Shown: positions 1 to 10,736 of the stretch, in pieces
How positions within the stretch are numbered: position 1 is the first letter of the stretch
How the letters are laid out: every line of letters starts with the position of its first letter
Source of the DNA: Lysobacterales bacterium PRO7
GTDB lineage: Bacteria; Pseudomonadota; Gammaproteobacteria; Xanthomonadales; Rhodanobacteraceae
Direction: 5' to 3'
Length of the DNA: 64,000 nucleotides
Assembly: GCA_021404785.1 (NCBI GenBank)
Contig: QWHH01000004.1
Span: forward strand, 231,967-295,966
Program-made: the position numbers and the translations under genes
Notes under the pieces: generated by a model
What the model was told of the DNA's origin: nothing
The model's database searches: none
The model's input: the letters and a program-made list of their open reading frames with translations, nothing else

Positions 1-343
1 AGGCCAGTGTCGCGGCAATCTTGCGCGCGATGTGTCCGGATTTGCCCATGCCAGAAACGACCACGCGGCCCGGGCAATCGAACATCAGTTGGCAGGCACG
101 CAGGAAACTGTCGTCGATGCGCGTGCGCAAGGCTTCGATGGCACGCGCTTCGATGTCGATCACATGGGTCGCACTGCGCTTGAGTGTGACGGCATCGAGC
201 AGCGGGTTGCTCAGCGGCTGGTCAGCGATGGACTGCAAGCGGGCATTCATGGCGAGGGAACCGGACAGGAAGGCGGGATGGAGCAGGGAAACGGCGGGTT
301 CATCCCGCTGTGGGTATCTGCGACCGAGGATTTTCAGTACCAT
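1..343 (-). CDS. kdsD: Arabinose-5-phosphate isomerase KdsD, N-terminal part (runs off the left edge)
   Basis: Converts ribulose-5-phosphate to arabinose-5-phosphate, the first step of Kdo synthesis for LPS. Only the N-terminal ~114 residues are present. The diagnostic SIS-domain stretch VVVSGMGKSGHIARKIAAT sits at the window edge. The ATG at 343 has a GAGG Shine-Dalgarno (SD) sequence 7 nt upstream. The ATG at 250 would give an N-terminus of more usual length (about 50 residues before the SIS motif), so the start is open. It is divergent from ibaG-murA, a common arrangement for this gene next to cell-envelope genes. Identity is confident from the motif; the CBS domains expected downstream cannot be seen. 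Confidence 0.85.
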   Translation of the reverse strand, partial: MVLKILGRRYPQRDEPAVSLLHPAFLSGSLAMNARLQSIADQPLSNPLLDAVTLKRSATHVIDIEARAIEALRTRIDDSFLRACQLMFDCPGRVVVSGMGKSGHIARKIAATLA

Positions 344-383
344 GCGCAACCTCATTGTAACCGACGGGCCCGTTCCGGCGTAG

Positions 384-1946
<1,563 letters not shown>

Positions 1947-1952
1947 CATTCC

Positions 1953-2037
1953 GTCATGCCGGCAGGGAATGCCGGCATCCAGACTGCATGGATGCCATCC
2001 GTGGCAACTGGATTCCGGCATTCCCTGCCGGCATGAC
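1953..2037. repeat. REP-like palindromic element, copy 1
   Basis: Two 30-bp arms (1953-1982 and 2008-2037) are inverted copies that differ at one position. The outer ends read GTCATGCCGGCA and the inner ends ATCCAG. The element occupies nearly all of the murA / DUF3108 intergenic space, where both genes converge, so it may also act as a bidirectional terminator. A related copy lies at 14789-14905. The two share the loop sequence AGACT.CATGGATG. Confidence 0.8.
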
Positions 2038-2045
2038 AAGTGAAT

Positions 2046-2732
2046 CTACTTTCGCATTTCCATCACGATCACCGAGCCATCATGCTGCGGCTGCTCGACG
2101 CGTATCGGCAGCAATCCGCTGGCGTACCAGGATTTCATCACCTTGCCAGGCGTGTCGGTGCGATCGATTTGCACCGCATCGAATTTTCCCGCGGGAACCT
2201 CGATCGGGGCCTTGCCGTGCGTCGAGAATTGCTGGGTTTCGATGCGGTCGCGCACGGCAACCGGCAGGGTGACCGACGTCGCGCCGTCGGCCAGCGCCAG
2301 GCCCAACGCGACCGCCACGGTGCTGCGGTCGATTGCGCCATCCACGAGCGCGTAGCGAAAATCCTTGCCATTGTCGCGCACGCTGATTTGACCTGCATTC
2401 GCGTCGAAATCGACGCTGCGCTTCTTGTGCTTGATTGCGGCGTCCTGTTCGTAGTTGTAGTGCAGCCCTTGCAATTTGCCATCGCGCAGCGTGAAGGTGG
2501 AGTCCTCGCGCACGTCCAGGCCGAGAAATTTCGCCATGCCGCTGGTGCCGCGGGTCTGGCTGTGCAAGGTCCAACTGCCATCGGCGTTGGTGGCTAGCGA
2601 GTAGGTCGCCGAGCCAATGACTTTACCGTCGCGCGATACCGCGTATTGCGCCTGTTCGGGTTTCAGCGTCGCGCCGGCAAATGCAGGAGCGGACAGGATG
2701 AGCAGACACACGGTGATGAACGGATGGCGCAT
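2046..2732 (-). CDS. DUF3108 family exported protein
   Basis: 228-residue protein with a signal peptide (residues 1-19, ending APAFA|GA). The body is a beta-rich DUF3108 domain: alternating hydrophobic strands with YSLATNADGSWTLHSQT near residue 45 and a C-terminal KSWYASGLLPIRVEQP. Members are periplasmic proteins of unknown function, possibly with a lipocalin-like barrel. A GGAG ribosome site precedes the ATG. It may be co-transcribed with purMN upstream on the same strand, but a 51-bp gap separates it from purN. No specific function can be given. Confidence 0.75.
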   Translation of the reverse strand: MRHPFITVCLLILSAPAFAGATLKPEQAQYAVSRDGKVIGSATYSLATNADGSWTLHSQTRGTSGMAKFLGLDVREDSTFTLRDGKLQGLHYNYEQDAAIKHKKRSVDFDANAGQISVRDNGKDFRYALVDGAIDRSTVAVALGLALADGATSVTLPVAVRDRIETQQFSTHGKAPIEVPAGKFDAVQIDRTDTPGKVMKSWYASGLLPIRVEQPQHDGSVIVMEMRK

Positions 2733-2783
2733 GGTGGGCTCCGTCGATTGGACTGCGCGAGTGTGATTGCGTTCGCCTGAACG

Positions 2784-3446
2784 CTATCCGACCGCGGGCA
2801 GGCTGCCATCGGCTTGCAGGTGCAGCGGTGCAGCGAGCGGCTTGCCGTCGCATTCGATGCGGTTGCCGCGCAATGCGATGCGTCCGCGCGCGATCGCATC
2901 GACGCTCGCGGCAAGCAGACGATGTTCCAGCGGCAGCAGGCGCGCGGCCAAGGTGTCGGGCGCGTCGCCGCCAAGGACCGGTATCTGCGCCTGCGCGATG
3001 ACCGGCCCGCCGTCGAGCTGCGCGGTGACGAAATGCACGCTCGCGCCGTGCGTTGCGTCGCCCGCGGCGATGGCGCGCTCATGCGTGTGCAAGCCGGGAT
3101 ATTTCGGCAGCAGGGAAGGGTGGATATTGATCATGCGGCCGCGCCATTCGTTCACCACTGCCGCGTCGATCACGCGCATGTAGCCGGCGAGCACAATCAA
3201 GCCGGGATGGAATTGGGCGGCGCGCGCGAACAGGGCCCGGTCGAAGGCGGCGCGGTCGGCGAAGTCTCGAGGCGCCAACACGATCGCGTCGATGCCGGCA
3301 GCGCGCGCGATGTCGAGTGCGGGCGCAGCGGACTTGTCCGAAAGCAGCGCGCGAATCCGGATCGGCAATTCGGCGCTTTGTTGCGCGTCGAGCAGGGCGG
3401 CAAAGTTGCTGCCGCGGCCGGAGGCGAGAACGACAACGTCGAGCAT
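2784..3446 (-). CDS. purN: Phosphoribosylglycinamide formyltransferase PurN
   Basis: Third step of de novo purine synthesis: formylates GAR using 10-formyl-THF. 220 residues. Starts MLDVVVLASGRGSNFAALL, the classical GART N-terminus with the phosphate-binding GRGSN loop. The folate/catalytic block LAGYMRVI...INIHPSLLPKYPG...HGASVHFVT (Asn, His, Asp catalytic triad region) is complete. The reading frame is open further upstream, but homology begins at this ATG. It starts 7 bp after purM ends, so the two form a purMN operon. Confidence 0.96.
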   Translation of the reverse strand: MLDVVVLASGRGSNFAALLDAQQSAELPIRIRALLSDKSAAPALDIARAAGIDAIVLAPRDFADRAAFDRALFARAAQFHPGLIVLAGYMRVIDAAVVNEWRGRMINIHPSLLPKYPGLHTHERAIAAGDATHGASVHFVTAQLDGGPVIAQAQIPVLGGDAPDTLAARLLPLEHRLLAASVDAIARGRIALRGNRIECDGKPLAAPLHLQADGSLPAVG

Positions 3447-3453
3447 GCGATTG

Positions 3454-4491
3454 TCAGGCGATGTGTACGCGCTCGTCGCCGCGTGCCGGCACGACTTCGC
3501 CGATCGTCCACGCCGGCAGACCGAGCTTGGCCAGCGCGGCAATGCTGGCGGCGGCCGCATCGCGCGGCACGATCAGGGTGTAGCCGATGCCACAGTTGAA
3601 GGTGCGCCACATTTCGGCCTTGGCCACGTTGCCCTCGCGCTGCAGCCAGTCGAACACGGCGGGCAGTTTCCACATCGAGGAATCCAGCGCGATGCCGAGT
3701 GCGTCGGGAACGACGCGGATGATGTTTTCGGTCAGGCCGCCACCGGTGATATGCGCCATGCCGTGCACGGGACGGGATCGCAGAAATTCGAGTACCGGCC
3801 TTACATAGATCGTCGTCGGCGCCATCAGCGCATCAGCGAGTTTCACGCCGCCAAGTTCCAGATCGAAAGGATTTCCGGAGCGCTGCACGATCTTGCGTAT
3901 CAGCGAATAGCCGTTCGAGTGCGGTCCGCTGGACGCAATGCCGACGATGGCGTCGCCGGCGTGGATTTTCGACCCGTCGATCAGTTTCGATTTTTCCACC
4001 GCGCCGACGTTGAAGCCGGCAAGGTCGTATTCGCCGGGCGCGTACATATCCGGCATTTCGGCGGTCTCGCCGCCGATCAGCGCGCAGCCGGCCATTTCGC
4101 AGCCTTTCGCAATACCGCCGACCACGGCTACGGTGGTTTCGACGTCGAGCTTGCCGGTGGCGAAGTAGTCGAGGAAGAACAGCGGTTCCGCCCCCTGCAC
4201 CAGCACGTCATTGACGCACATGGCGACAAGGTCGATGCCGATCGTGTCGTGGCGGTTCAACTGCTGCGCCAGTTTCAATTTGGTGCCGACACCGTCGGTG
4301 CCGGAAACGAGCACCGGATCGGCGTAGCGTCCGGCCAGCTCGAACAGCGCGCCAAAACCGCCGAGGCCAGCCATCACCTCCTTGCGGAACGTGCGCGCAA
4401 CCAGTGGCTTGATGCGCTCGACGACTTCCTCGCCGGCATCGATGTCCACGCCCGCGGCGCGGTAGGTCAGTGCTTGTTTCGACGAGGACAT
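3454..4491 (-). CDS. purM: Phosphoribosylformylglycinamidine cyclo-ligase PurM (AIR synthetase)
   Basis: Fifth step of purine synthesis: ATP-dependent closure of FGAM to AIR. 345 residues, normal length. Visible family signatures are [51 protein letters not shown] and [15 protein letters not shown]. The start [20 protein letters not shown] matches family N-termini; the frame is open for another 47 codons upstream but without homology. Divergent from the DUF2066 gene with 86 bp between them. Confidence 0.97.
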   Translation of the reverse strand: MSSSKQALTYRAAGVDIDAGEEVVERIKPLVARTFRKEVMAGLGGFGALFELAGRYADPVLVSGTDGVGTKLKLAQQLNRHDTIGIDLVAMCVNDVLVQGAEPLFFLDYFATGKLDVETTVAVVGGIAKGCEMAGCALIGGETAEMPDMYAPGEYDLAGFNVGAVEKSKLIDGSKIHAGDAIVGIASSGPHSNGYSLIRKIVQRSGNPFDLELGGVKLADALMAPTTIYVRPVLEFLRSRPVHGMAHITGGGLTENIIRVVPDALGIALDSSMWKLPAVFDWLQREGNVAKAEMWRTFNCGIGYTLIVPRDAAAASIAALAKLGLPAWTIGEVVPARGDERVHIA

Positions 4492-4577
4492 GCGGCAGGG
4501 ATCGCGTAAAAGTGGTGTGCATGATAGACGTTCGCGCCGCGATTGGGCAGACTTGACGCTGTCCCCGGGCCCACGCC

Positions 4578-5264
4578 ATGAACCTTCCCCGCACGCTTCG
4601 CCGCTTCGCCTTGCTGCTGCCCCTGCTGGCATTGGCGCAGATCGCGCATGCGCAAAGCCTGTACACCGGCTCGGTGCCGGTCAATTCGCAGTCCGACGCT
4701 GAACGCGGCGAAGCGCTCAAGAGCGCACTGGCCCAGGTCGTGGTCAAGCTGTCAGGCGGCGACAATGCGGTGCTGGCAAGGCCCGGCGTGGCACAGGCTG
4801 TGGCCGAGGCCGGAAACTACGTGCAGCAATACCAGTACACGCAGGATGTCGCGACTGGCGCCGACGGCAAGCCGCAGGTGCGCCTGAGCCTGGTTGCGCA
4901 ATTCGACCGCAACGCGGTTGACAAGCTTGTCGCGGGACTCGGCCTGGGCGCCGCGCCGGGCGGTGGCGATGCCAAGGCCGCACAGGCGGCGGCCGACACG
5001 CACACGCAATCGTTTCGCATCTGGATCGGCGGCATCCATTCGGCGCTGGACTATGCGCGTGCTGTCGGCGCCTTGTCGCGCAATGAGCTGGTGCGCAGCG
5101 TGCAGGCCGAACAGGCTCGCGGCGACGGGGCGGAGTTGCGTCTGGATGTCACCGGACCTTTGCAGCGCCTGCTCGATTCGCTGGCAACTTCGCCGCTGCA
5201 GGTGGACAACGCCAAGCCGCCGGTGGAAGGGGTGGATGCGCTGCTGAGCCTGCGCCCGCAATGA
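4578..5264 (+). CDS. DUF2066 domain exported protein
   Basis: 228 residues with a clear signal peptide (cleavage near [13 protein letters not shown]). The domain begins right after it with [22 protein letters not shown], characteristic of DUF2066, found between purM and the downstream phosphatidyltransferase in many gammaproteobacteria. Its role is unknown. It is the first gene of a run of four on the plus strand; the next start lies 1 bp after this stop. The family call is firm, the function is not known. Confidence 0.78.
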   Translation: MNLPRTLRRFALLLPLLALAQIAHAQSLYTGSVPVNSQSDAERGEALKSALAQVVVKLSGGDNAVLARPGVAQAVAEAGNYVQQYQYTQDVATGADGKPQVRLSLVAQFDRNAVDKLVAGLGLGAAPGGGDAKAAQAAADTHTQSFRIWIGGIHSALDYARAVGALSRNELVRSVQAEQARGDGAELRLDVTGPLQRLLDSLATSPLQVDNAKPPVEGVDALLSLRPQ

Positions 5265-5265
5265 C

Positions 5266-5847
5266 ATGACCGACGCGACCGCCACGAGTCCCTGGCGCCA
5301 TCTGCCCAATGCCTTGACGGTATTGCGCATGGCGCTGGTCGTGCCGCTGGCCTGGATGATCCGCGAGACGCGCTACGACGAAGCCGTGGTCGTCGCTGCC
5401 GTGGCCGGATTGACAGATGCACTCGACGGCTTTCTTGCCAAGCGCTGCGGCTGGCGAAGCTGGCTCGGTGGCGTGCTCGATCCGATCGCCGACAAGTTGA
5501 TGCTGGTCGCTTGCTTCGTCACCCTCGGCATGGTTGGCGCGCATCCGGACTGGTTGACCTTGCTGGTGGTCGGTCGTGATGTTGTGATCGTCGCCGGTGC
5601 GGTGGCCTGGCACAACCTGATCGGACGCATCCACGCCCAACCCACGCGTTTGTCCAAGCTGACGACCGTCGTGCAAATCGTCTATGTGCTTGCGCAGTTG
5701 TTGCATCTGAGTCACTGGCTCGATCTGCCAGTGCCGGTGCTGCAAGGCTTGATCGCGCTTGTCGCGGCGCTGACGGCCATCAGCGGCGTGCAATATGTCC
5801 TGATCTGGTCGCGCAAGGCGCTGCATAGCTTGGAGAAGCGGACATGA
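5266..5847 (+). CDS. CDP-alcohol phosphatidyltransferase family membrane protein
   Basis: 193-residue integral membrane protein with about five to six hydrophobic segments. The catalytic CDP-alcohol motif D-x2-DG-x2-A-[KR]-x8-9-G-x3-D-x3-D is complete (LTDALDGFLAKRCG...GGVLDPIADKLM, residues about 48-75), with Lys-Arg where many members have Ala-Arg. PgsA-like in size. Enzymes of this class join CDP-diacylglycerol to an alcohol such as glycerol-3-phosphate, but the acceptor cannot be told from sequence alone. It may be the housekeeping phosphatidylglycerophosphate synthase or a paralogue. Its stop overlaps the next ATG. Confidence 0.82.
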   Translation: MTDATATSPWRHLPNALTVLRMALVVPLAWMIRETRYDEAVVVAAVAGLTDALDGFLAKRCGWRSWLGGVLDPIADKLMLVACFVTLGMVGAHPDWLTLLVVGRDVVIVAGAVAWHNLIGRIHAQPTRLSKLTTVVQIVYVLAQLLHLSHWLDLPVPVLQGLIALVAALTAISGVQYVLIWSRKALHSLEKRT

Positions 5848-6959
5848 CGACCACGTTGCGCTGGCAATTGCTCGCCCTGACCGTGATCGTCGGTGCGGTG
5901 TTGTGGCTGCTTGCGCCGGTGCTGACGCCGTTCGTCATCGCGGCGATGTTTGCCTACCTGTTCGATCCGCTGGTCGAGCGCATGCGCAAGCTGCGTCTGG
6001 GACGCGGTGCCGCGACCGGCATCGTGTTCCTGGTGCTGACGCTGCTGCTGATCCTCGTGCTGCTGTGGCTGGTTCCGTACCTGCAGCATCAAGTTTCCAC
6101 CCTGATCCGGCGCCTGCCGGATTGGATCGGCTGGCTGCAGACCGACGCGGTGCCCTGGCTCAACGCCAAGTTTGACATGGAACTGGAAACGCCGGACGTG
6201 CAGCAACTCGTCGCCGTCCTTCAGCAGCACTGGAAAGAAGCCGGCGGACTCGCTGCCGCCGTGCTCGCGCAGGTTTCCAAGTCGGGTTTTGCATTGGTCA
6301 CGTGGAGCGTGCATGTGTTGATTGTGCCGGTCGCGTTCTTCTATCTGCTGCGCGACTGGCGCAACATGATCGGACATATCCACGACCTGCTGCCGCGTTC
6401 CATTGAGCCGGTCGTCGCGCGCCTGGCGCACGAATCCGACGATACGCTCGGCGGCTTCCTGCGCGGCCAGTTGTCGGTGATGATCGTGCTCGGCGTGCTC
6501 TACGCGATCGGTCTGTTCGCGATCGGCATCGACGTCGGTCCGCTGATCGGCATCATCGCCGGCCTGATCAGTTTCGTGCCGTACCTGGGCGCGATCACCG
6601 GCGTGCTGATGGGCGCGGTCGCGGCGTTCGTGCAATACCACGACTGGGTGCATGTCGCCGGGGTGCTGATCGTATTCGGCGTGGGTCATGTGATTGAAGG
6701 CTATGTGCTGGTGCCGCGCCTGGTCGGCGAGAAGATCGGCCTGCATCCGCTCGCGGTGATCTTCGCGATCCTTGCCGGTGGCGAACTGTTCGGATTCCTT
6801 GGCGTGCTGCTGGCGCTGCCGGTCGCGTCGGTGGCGATGGTGCTGCTGCGCTATGCGCACGAACGCTACCGCGGCAGCGAGTTGTACGGCAGCGGCCGCG
6901 GCCCGGGCATTGTCGTGGTGCCGGCGCGTTCCGAACAAAGCGCGCCGCCCAAGCCATGA
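5844..6959 (+). CDS. AI-2E family transporter (PerM-like permease)
   Basis: 371 residues with the AI-2E exporter layout: two N-terminal transmembrane helices, a long soluble loop (about residues 75-155), then a cluster of helices. The C-terminal signature is VPRLVGEKIGLHPLAVIFAILAGGELFGFLG. Family members export small molecules (AI-2, indole) or act as Na+(Li+)/H+ antiporters; the substrate here is unknown. Overlaps the phosphatidyltransferase by 4 bp and hda by 4 bp, so translation is coupled. The perM-hda pairing is conserved across gammaproteobacteria. Confidence 0.87.
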   Translation: MTTTLRWQLLALTVIVGAVLWLLAPVLTPFVIAAMFAYLFDPLVERMRKLRLGRGAATGIVFLVLTLLLILVLLWLVPYLQHQVSTLIRRLPDWIGWLQTDAVPWLNAKFDMELETPDVQQLVAVLQQHWKEAGGLAAAVLAQVSKSGFALVTWSVHVLIVPVAFFYLLRDWRNMIGHIHDLLPRSIEPVVARLAHESDDTLGGFLRGQLSVMIVLGVLYAIGLFAIGIDVGPLIGIIAGLISFVPYLGAITGVLMGAVAAFVQYHDWVHVAGVLIVFGVGHVIEGYVLVPRLVGEKIGLHPLAVIFAILAGGELFGFLGVLLALPVASVAMVLLRYAHERYRGSELYGSGRGPGIVVVPARSEQSAPPKP

Positions 6960-7711
6960 ATGCGCAGTTGCCGTTGCTGCTGCGCTGGCCGGCACAGCAG
7001 CGTTTCGAGACGTTTGTGGCTGGCAACAATGGCGCCGCGCTGGCGCTCTTGCGCGACGCGGCGACGTCGACGGCAGCGCCGTGGGTATTCGCGGCAGGTC
7101 CCACCGGCAGCGGCAAGACGCATTTGCTGTTGGCCGCCTGCGCCACTGCTACGGCCGCCGGGCGTAACGCTCAATACCTGTCGCTGGCGACGTTGGGCGA
7201 TCGCGGCGAGGCCATCCGGCGCGCATCCATCGCCCCGGCGGATGCCATTCGGTCACTGGGCGGCAGTGACCTGCTCGCGCTCGACGATGTGCATGCCATT
7301 GCCGGCGCCGCCGCCGCCGAGCATGCGTTGTTCGATTTGTACAATCGCGCCAAAGTGGAAAAGTCCACGCTGCTGTTTTCCGCGACCGCTGCGCCGGCGC
7401 AGATCGCGATCGCCTTGCCGGATCTGGTATCGCGGCTTTCGGCCTGCGCGCAGGCGCGCTTGACCCCGCTCGACGATGCGGCGCGGCGCAACTGGCTGCG
7501 CGGACGGGCAGGCGCGCGCGGGCTGACTCTGGACGACAGCGTGCTCGACTGGCTGTTCGCGCATCACGCGCGCGATCTGTCCAGCCTTGCCGATTTGCTC
7601 GAACGTCTGGATCGCGCCGCACTGGCCGCGCAGCGTCGCGTCACGGTGCCGTTTTTGCGTGCTATGCTCGACCGCGACAGCGGAGTCCGAACGCATGAAA
7701 ATGGATTCTGA
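6956..7711 (+). CDS. hda: DnaA regulatory inactivator Hda
   Basis: AAA+ homologue of DnaA that, bound to the DNA-loaded beta clamp, triggers hydrolysis of DnaA-ATP and prevents re-initiation. 251 residues. The N-terminal clamp-binding motif is visible as QLPLLL (residues 4-9), followed by Walker A GPTGSGKTH and Walker B LLALDDVHA. The Arg of the sensor region LVSRLSACAQ matches the DnaA-like core. It has weak overall conservation, typical for Hda of this lineage. Last gene of the DUF2066-perM run; the hypothetical gene at 7695 starts inside its end. Confidence 0.9.
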   Translation: MNAQLPLLLRWPAQQRFETFVAGNNGAALALLRDAATSTAAPWVFAAGPTGSGKTHLLLAACATATAAGRNAQYLSLATLGDRGEAIRRASIAPADAIRSLGGSDLLALDDVHAIAGAAAAEHALFDLYNRAKVEKSTLLFSATAAPAQIAIALPDLVSRLSACAQARLTPLDDAARRNWLRGRAGARGLTLDDSVLDWLFAHHARDLSSLADLLERLDRAALAAQRRVTVPFLRAMLDRDSGVRTHENGF

Positions 7712-8099
7712 TCCGAGTACCGAGGCGGGATTCATCCTGCAATTCGAGCCGCACCCCGGATACCTGTTTGCGGAAGTGACCGGTACGCGCAGCTCCGCCG
7801 CGATCACGTTGGCCTACTGGCAGAAAATTGCCGCCGAATGTGCTCGCACAAACGTGCGCAAGCTCCTTGTCGTCGATCATTTTCGCGGCAATGCCGTGAC
7901 CAAGGACGAGATGATCCAGTGCGTGCACGCGCTGCGCGATTCACCGCTGGCGAAACTCCGCATCGCGTTTTACGAACCGGAAGCGGAAAACCTGTCGGTC
8001 TTGCAGCACGCCGAACTCGAGGCGCTGGATCTGGGCATCGATTTCCGCGTGTTTGCCAGCCAGCGCGAGGCCGAAATCTGGTTGCGTCACGGATCCTGA
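7695..8099 (+). CDS. Conserved hypothetical protein, possibly STAS/SpoIIAA-like
   Basis: 134 residues, no signal peptide or membrane helix. ATG at 7695 has GGAG 9 nt upstream and lies within the hda end. The alternating pattern (FILQFEPHPGYLFAEVTG strand, ITLAYWQKIAAEC helix, VRKLLVVDHF strand, CVHALRDSPLAKLRIAFYEP) resembles the beta-alpha fold of STAS-like proteins. This is a fold impression only; no catalytic motif is present. Probably co-transcribed with hda. It converges on murU with a 13-bp overlap of the coding ends. Confidence 0.6.
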   Translation: MKMDSDPSTEAGFILQFEPHPGYLFAEVTGTRSSAAITLAYWQKIAAECARTNVRKLLVVDHFRGNAVTKDEMIQCVHALRDSPLAKLRIAFYEPEAENLSVLQHAELEALDLGIDFRVFASQREAEIWLRHGS

Positions 8100-8764
8100 T
8101 TGGCGCGGCGTAGGCGCGCGTCGAGTTCGGCCAGCCGCTGCGGTGTGCCGATGTCGTTCCACGTGCCGCGGTAGTGTTCGCCCGTAACTTTCCCCTCGCG
8201 CATCGCCGCGCGCAGTAGCGGCACCATGCCGAATTTTCCCAGTGAAAATCCGGCCAGCAACTCCGGACGATAAACGCCGATGCCGGCGAAAGTCAGCTGC
8301 GGCTCGTCAAGCACAAGTCCGTCGCGCAGCGCAAAATCTCCTTGTGGATGCTGCGGCGGATTGTCCACGAGCACCAGATGCGCGAGTCCCGTTGGATTTT
8401 GCGGCAAGGTGGAAAAATCGAAATCCGTCCAGATGTCGCCGTTGACCGCGATGAACGGCTGCTGCCCAAGCAAGGGCAGGGCGCGCAGCATGCCGCCGCC
8501 GGTTTCCAGCGCTTCCGCGCCTTCGTACGAATAGTGGATGCGCAGCTTCCAGCGTGATCCATCTCCGAGCGCGGCCGGGAACCGCCCGGCAAGATGCGAG
8601 GTGTTGATCACGACCTCGCGCACGCCCGCGCGCGAGAGGCTTTCCAGGTGCCATTCGATCAGGCGCTTGCCGCCGGCTTCGAGCAGCGGCTTGGGCGTCG
8701 CGTCAGTGAGCGGGCGCATGCGTTCGCCGCGGCCAGCCGCGAAGATCAGGGCGTGTTCGATCAT
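8087..8764 (-). CDS. murU: N-acetylmuramate-1-phosphate uridylyltransferase MurU
   Basis: 225-residue nucleotidyltransferase with the N-terminal signature LIFAAGRGERMRPLTDATPKPLL, the product-binding GGG (ETGGGMLRALPLLG) and the metal-binding VNGDIWTDFDF. It forms UDP-MurNAc from MurNAc-1-phosphate in the cell-wall recycling route described in Pseudomonas putida. The pairing with amgK (4-bp ATGA overlap) supports this over a generic glucose-1-phosphate nucleotidyltransferase. Converges on the hypothetical gene at 7695. Confidence 0.86.
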   Translation of the reverse strand: MIEHALIFAAGRGERMRPLTDATPKPLLEAGGKRLIEWHLESLSRAGVREVVINTSHLAGRFPAALGDGSRWKLRIHYSYEGAEALETGGGMLRALPLLGQQPFIAVNGDIWTDFDFSTLPQNPTGLAHLVLVDNPPQHPQGDFALRDGLVLDEPQLTFAGIGVYRPELLAGFSLGKFGMVPLLRAAMREGKVTGEHYRGTWNDIGTPQRLAELDARLRRANQDP

Positions 8765-9750
8765 GGCGCAGGCACGGTCAGGTCGCGGCTGGCGACGGCG
8801 CGTTGCAGCAAAGTGGAAAAATCCACAAGTTCAGGATAATGCCGCGCCGCCTGGATGAAGTAATGCCAGACCAGCGGCAGGTCGCGCAGATACTGTGCCT
8901 TGCCGTCGCGGTAGTTGAGCCGACAGAAGATGCCGAGCACCTTGATGTGGCGTTGCAGGCCGGCCAGATCGAACCAGCGGCGAAACGTGGCCGCGTTGAC
9001 CCCGGCGGCTGCGCGTTGGCGATAGCCTTCGACCCACGCGTCCACGCGCGCATCGTCCCAGGCGATGTAGCAATCACGCAGCAGCGAAACCAGGTCATAC
9101 GTGATCGGTCCGCAGACGGCGTCCTGGAAGTCGATGACTCCCGGCGAGTTCGTGGCGACGATCATCAGATTGCGGCTGTGGTAATCGCGATGAACGAATG
9201 CGCGCGGTTGCTCCAGCGCGGCGTGCACGAGGAAGGTGAACGCCGCCTCGATCACATCCCATTCGTCGCAGCTCGGTTCAAATTCCAGATGGCGCTTGAG
9301 GAACCATTCCGGCAGCAATTCCATTTCCGCGATCAGGCGCGCGCGATCATAGGTCGGCAGGCCATTCGTATCGGCATGGGCCTGCATGCGCGCGAGCGCA
9401 TCCAGCGCCGACGCGTACAACGCATCCACACTGGCGTCGTTCAACTCGGGCAGGTAGGTGCGCGTGCCGAGGTCTTCCATCAGCACGAAACCTTGCTCCA
9501 CGTCGACGGCAAGAATTTCCGGCGCATGCACGCCCGCCTTGCGCAGGCGCGCGGCGATGTCCAGCCACTGCGTGATGGGCTCTTTTTCCGGCGGCGCGTC
9601 CATGACGATCCGGCTGGATCCTGCGTCTTGCACGCGCCAATAGCTGCGAAAACTCGCGTCCGACGAGGCCGGCGCGATGGCTGGCGCTGCCTGCGGCAAA
9701 TGGCGGCGGACGAAGTCCAGGCGCAGTGCGGGGCGGTCGTGTGCGTTCAT
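8761..9750 (-). CDS. amgK: N-acetylmuramate/N-acetylglucosamine kinase AmgK
   Basis: 329-residue aminoglycoside-phosphotransferase-fold kinase that phosphorylates the anomeric position of MurNAc and GlcNAc. The catalytic loop FVHRDYHSRNLMIV and the metal-binding GVIDFQDAVCGPITYDLVSLL are intact. The N-terminus has the expected LDFVRRHL...ASSDASFRSYWR. Overlaps murU, making an amgK-murU operon. With these two enzymes a cell regenerates UDP-MurNAc without MurA, which in P. putida gives intrinsic fosfomycin tolerance; that consequence is inferred here. Divergent from cysD across 83 bp. Confidence 0.88.
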   Translation of the reverse strand: MNAHDRPALRLDFVRRHLPQAAPAIAPASSDASFRSYWRVQDAGSSRIVMDAPPEKEPITQWLDIAARLRKAGVHAPEILAVDVEQGFVLMEDLGTRTYLPELNDASVDALYASALDALARMQAHADTNGLPTYDRARLIAEMELLPEWFLKRHLEFEPSCDEWDVIEAAFTFLVHAALEQPRAFVHRDYHSRNLMIVATNSPGVIDFQDAVCGPITYDLVSLLRDCYIAWDDARVDAWVEGYRQRAAAGVNAATFRRWFDLAGLQRHIKVLGIFCRLNYRDGKAQYLRDLPLVWHYFIQAARHYPELVDFSTLLQRAVASRDLTVPAP

Positions 9751-9833
9751 GGCATAAGCTTAGCTTTTCCGGTGGTCTTGCGCTGGCGCGGCCGCGACGC
9801 CATCATGCCCGGCCTTGAGTTCTGGAACGTCGC

Positions 9834-10736
9834 ATGTCGACCCTGTCCACGCTCGACCGCCTCGAGGCCGAGAGCATCCACATCCTGCGCGAGGTCGCCG
9901 CCAGTTTCGAGCGGCCGGTGTTGCTGTATTCGATCGGCAAGGATTCCTCGGTGCTGCTGCACCTGCTGCTCAAGGCGTTCCGCCCGGGCAAGCCGCCGAT
10001 GCCGATGCTGCACGTGGACACCACGTGGAAGTTTCGCGAGATGATCGAATTCCGCGATCGCCGCTCCGCAGAGACCGGCGTTGAACTCATCGTGCATATC
10101 AATCAAGACGGCGTGCGCGATCAAGTCGGTCCATTCACGCATGGCGCCAGCCTGCACACCGAGATCATGAAGACGCAGGCGCTCAAGCAGGCGCTGGACA
10201 AGTACCGGTTCGACGCCGCCATCGGCGGAGCACGCCGCGACGAGGAAAAATCCCGTGCCAAGGAGCGCGTGTTCTCGTTCCGCGACGCACAGCACCGCTG
10301 GGAACCGCGCCGCCAGCGTCCGGAATTGTGGAACATCTACAACGCTCGCATCCACAAGGGCGAATCCGTGCGCGTGTTCCCGCTGTCGAACTGGACCGAA
10401 CTCGACGTGTGGCGCTACATCGCGCGCGATAACATCCCGGTCGTGCCGCTGTATTTCGCCGCACCACGTCCCGTGGTCGAACGCGACGGACTCATCATCA
10501 TGCGTGACGACGAACGCATGACCTTGTTGCCGGGCGAGAAGGTAAAAACGGAAACCGTACGCTTCCGCACGCTCGGCTGTTATCCGCTCACCGGCGCGGT
10601 GCGTTCGCACGCGGCCAATCTCGATGACATCATCGCCGAGATGCGCGATTCGCGCACCACCGAACGCCAGGGCCGCGCGATCGACCACGATCCGAAATCG
10701 AGCATGGAAGCGAAAAAGCGGGAAGGGTATTTCTGA
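9834..10736 (+). CDS. cysD: Sulfate adenylyltransferase subunit 2 CysD
   Basis: ATP sulfurylase catalytic subunit: with CysN it makes adenosine 5'-phosphosulfate from sulfate and ATP. 300 residues, normal. The PP-loop region [21 protein letters not shown] is present, as are the downstream signatures [32 protein letters not shown] and ENWTELDVW-like [12 protein letters not shown]. Ends [15 protein letters not shown], the standard C-terminus. Its TGA overlaps the cysNC ATG by one base. Confidence 0.97.
   Translation: MSTLSTLDRLEAESIHILREVAASFERPVLLYSIGKDSSVLLHLLLKAFRPGKPPMPMLHVDTTWKFREMIEFRDRRSAETGVELIVHINQDGVRDQVGPFTHGASLHTEIMKTQALKQALDKYRFDAAIGGARRDEEKSRAKERVFSFRDAQHRWEPRRQRPELWNIYNARIHKGESVRVFPLSNWTELDVWRYIARDNIPVVPLYFAAPRPVVERDGLIIMRDDERMTLLPGEKVKTETVRFRTLGCYPLTGAVRSHAANLDDIIAEMRDSRTTERQGRAIDHDPKSSMEAKKREGYF

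Noticed and set aside
5712-6995. Minus-strand open frame across the AI-2E transporter gene
   Set aside because: Arg/His/Gln-rich shadow of a membrane protein gene; no ribosome site.
7629-7711. Earlier start for the hypothetical gene at 7695, deep inside hda
   Set aside because: The upstream frame is non-conserved and lacks a ribosome site; ATG 7695 has GGAG at good spacing.
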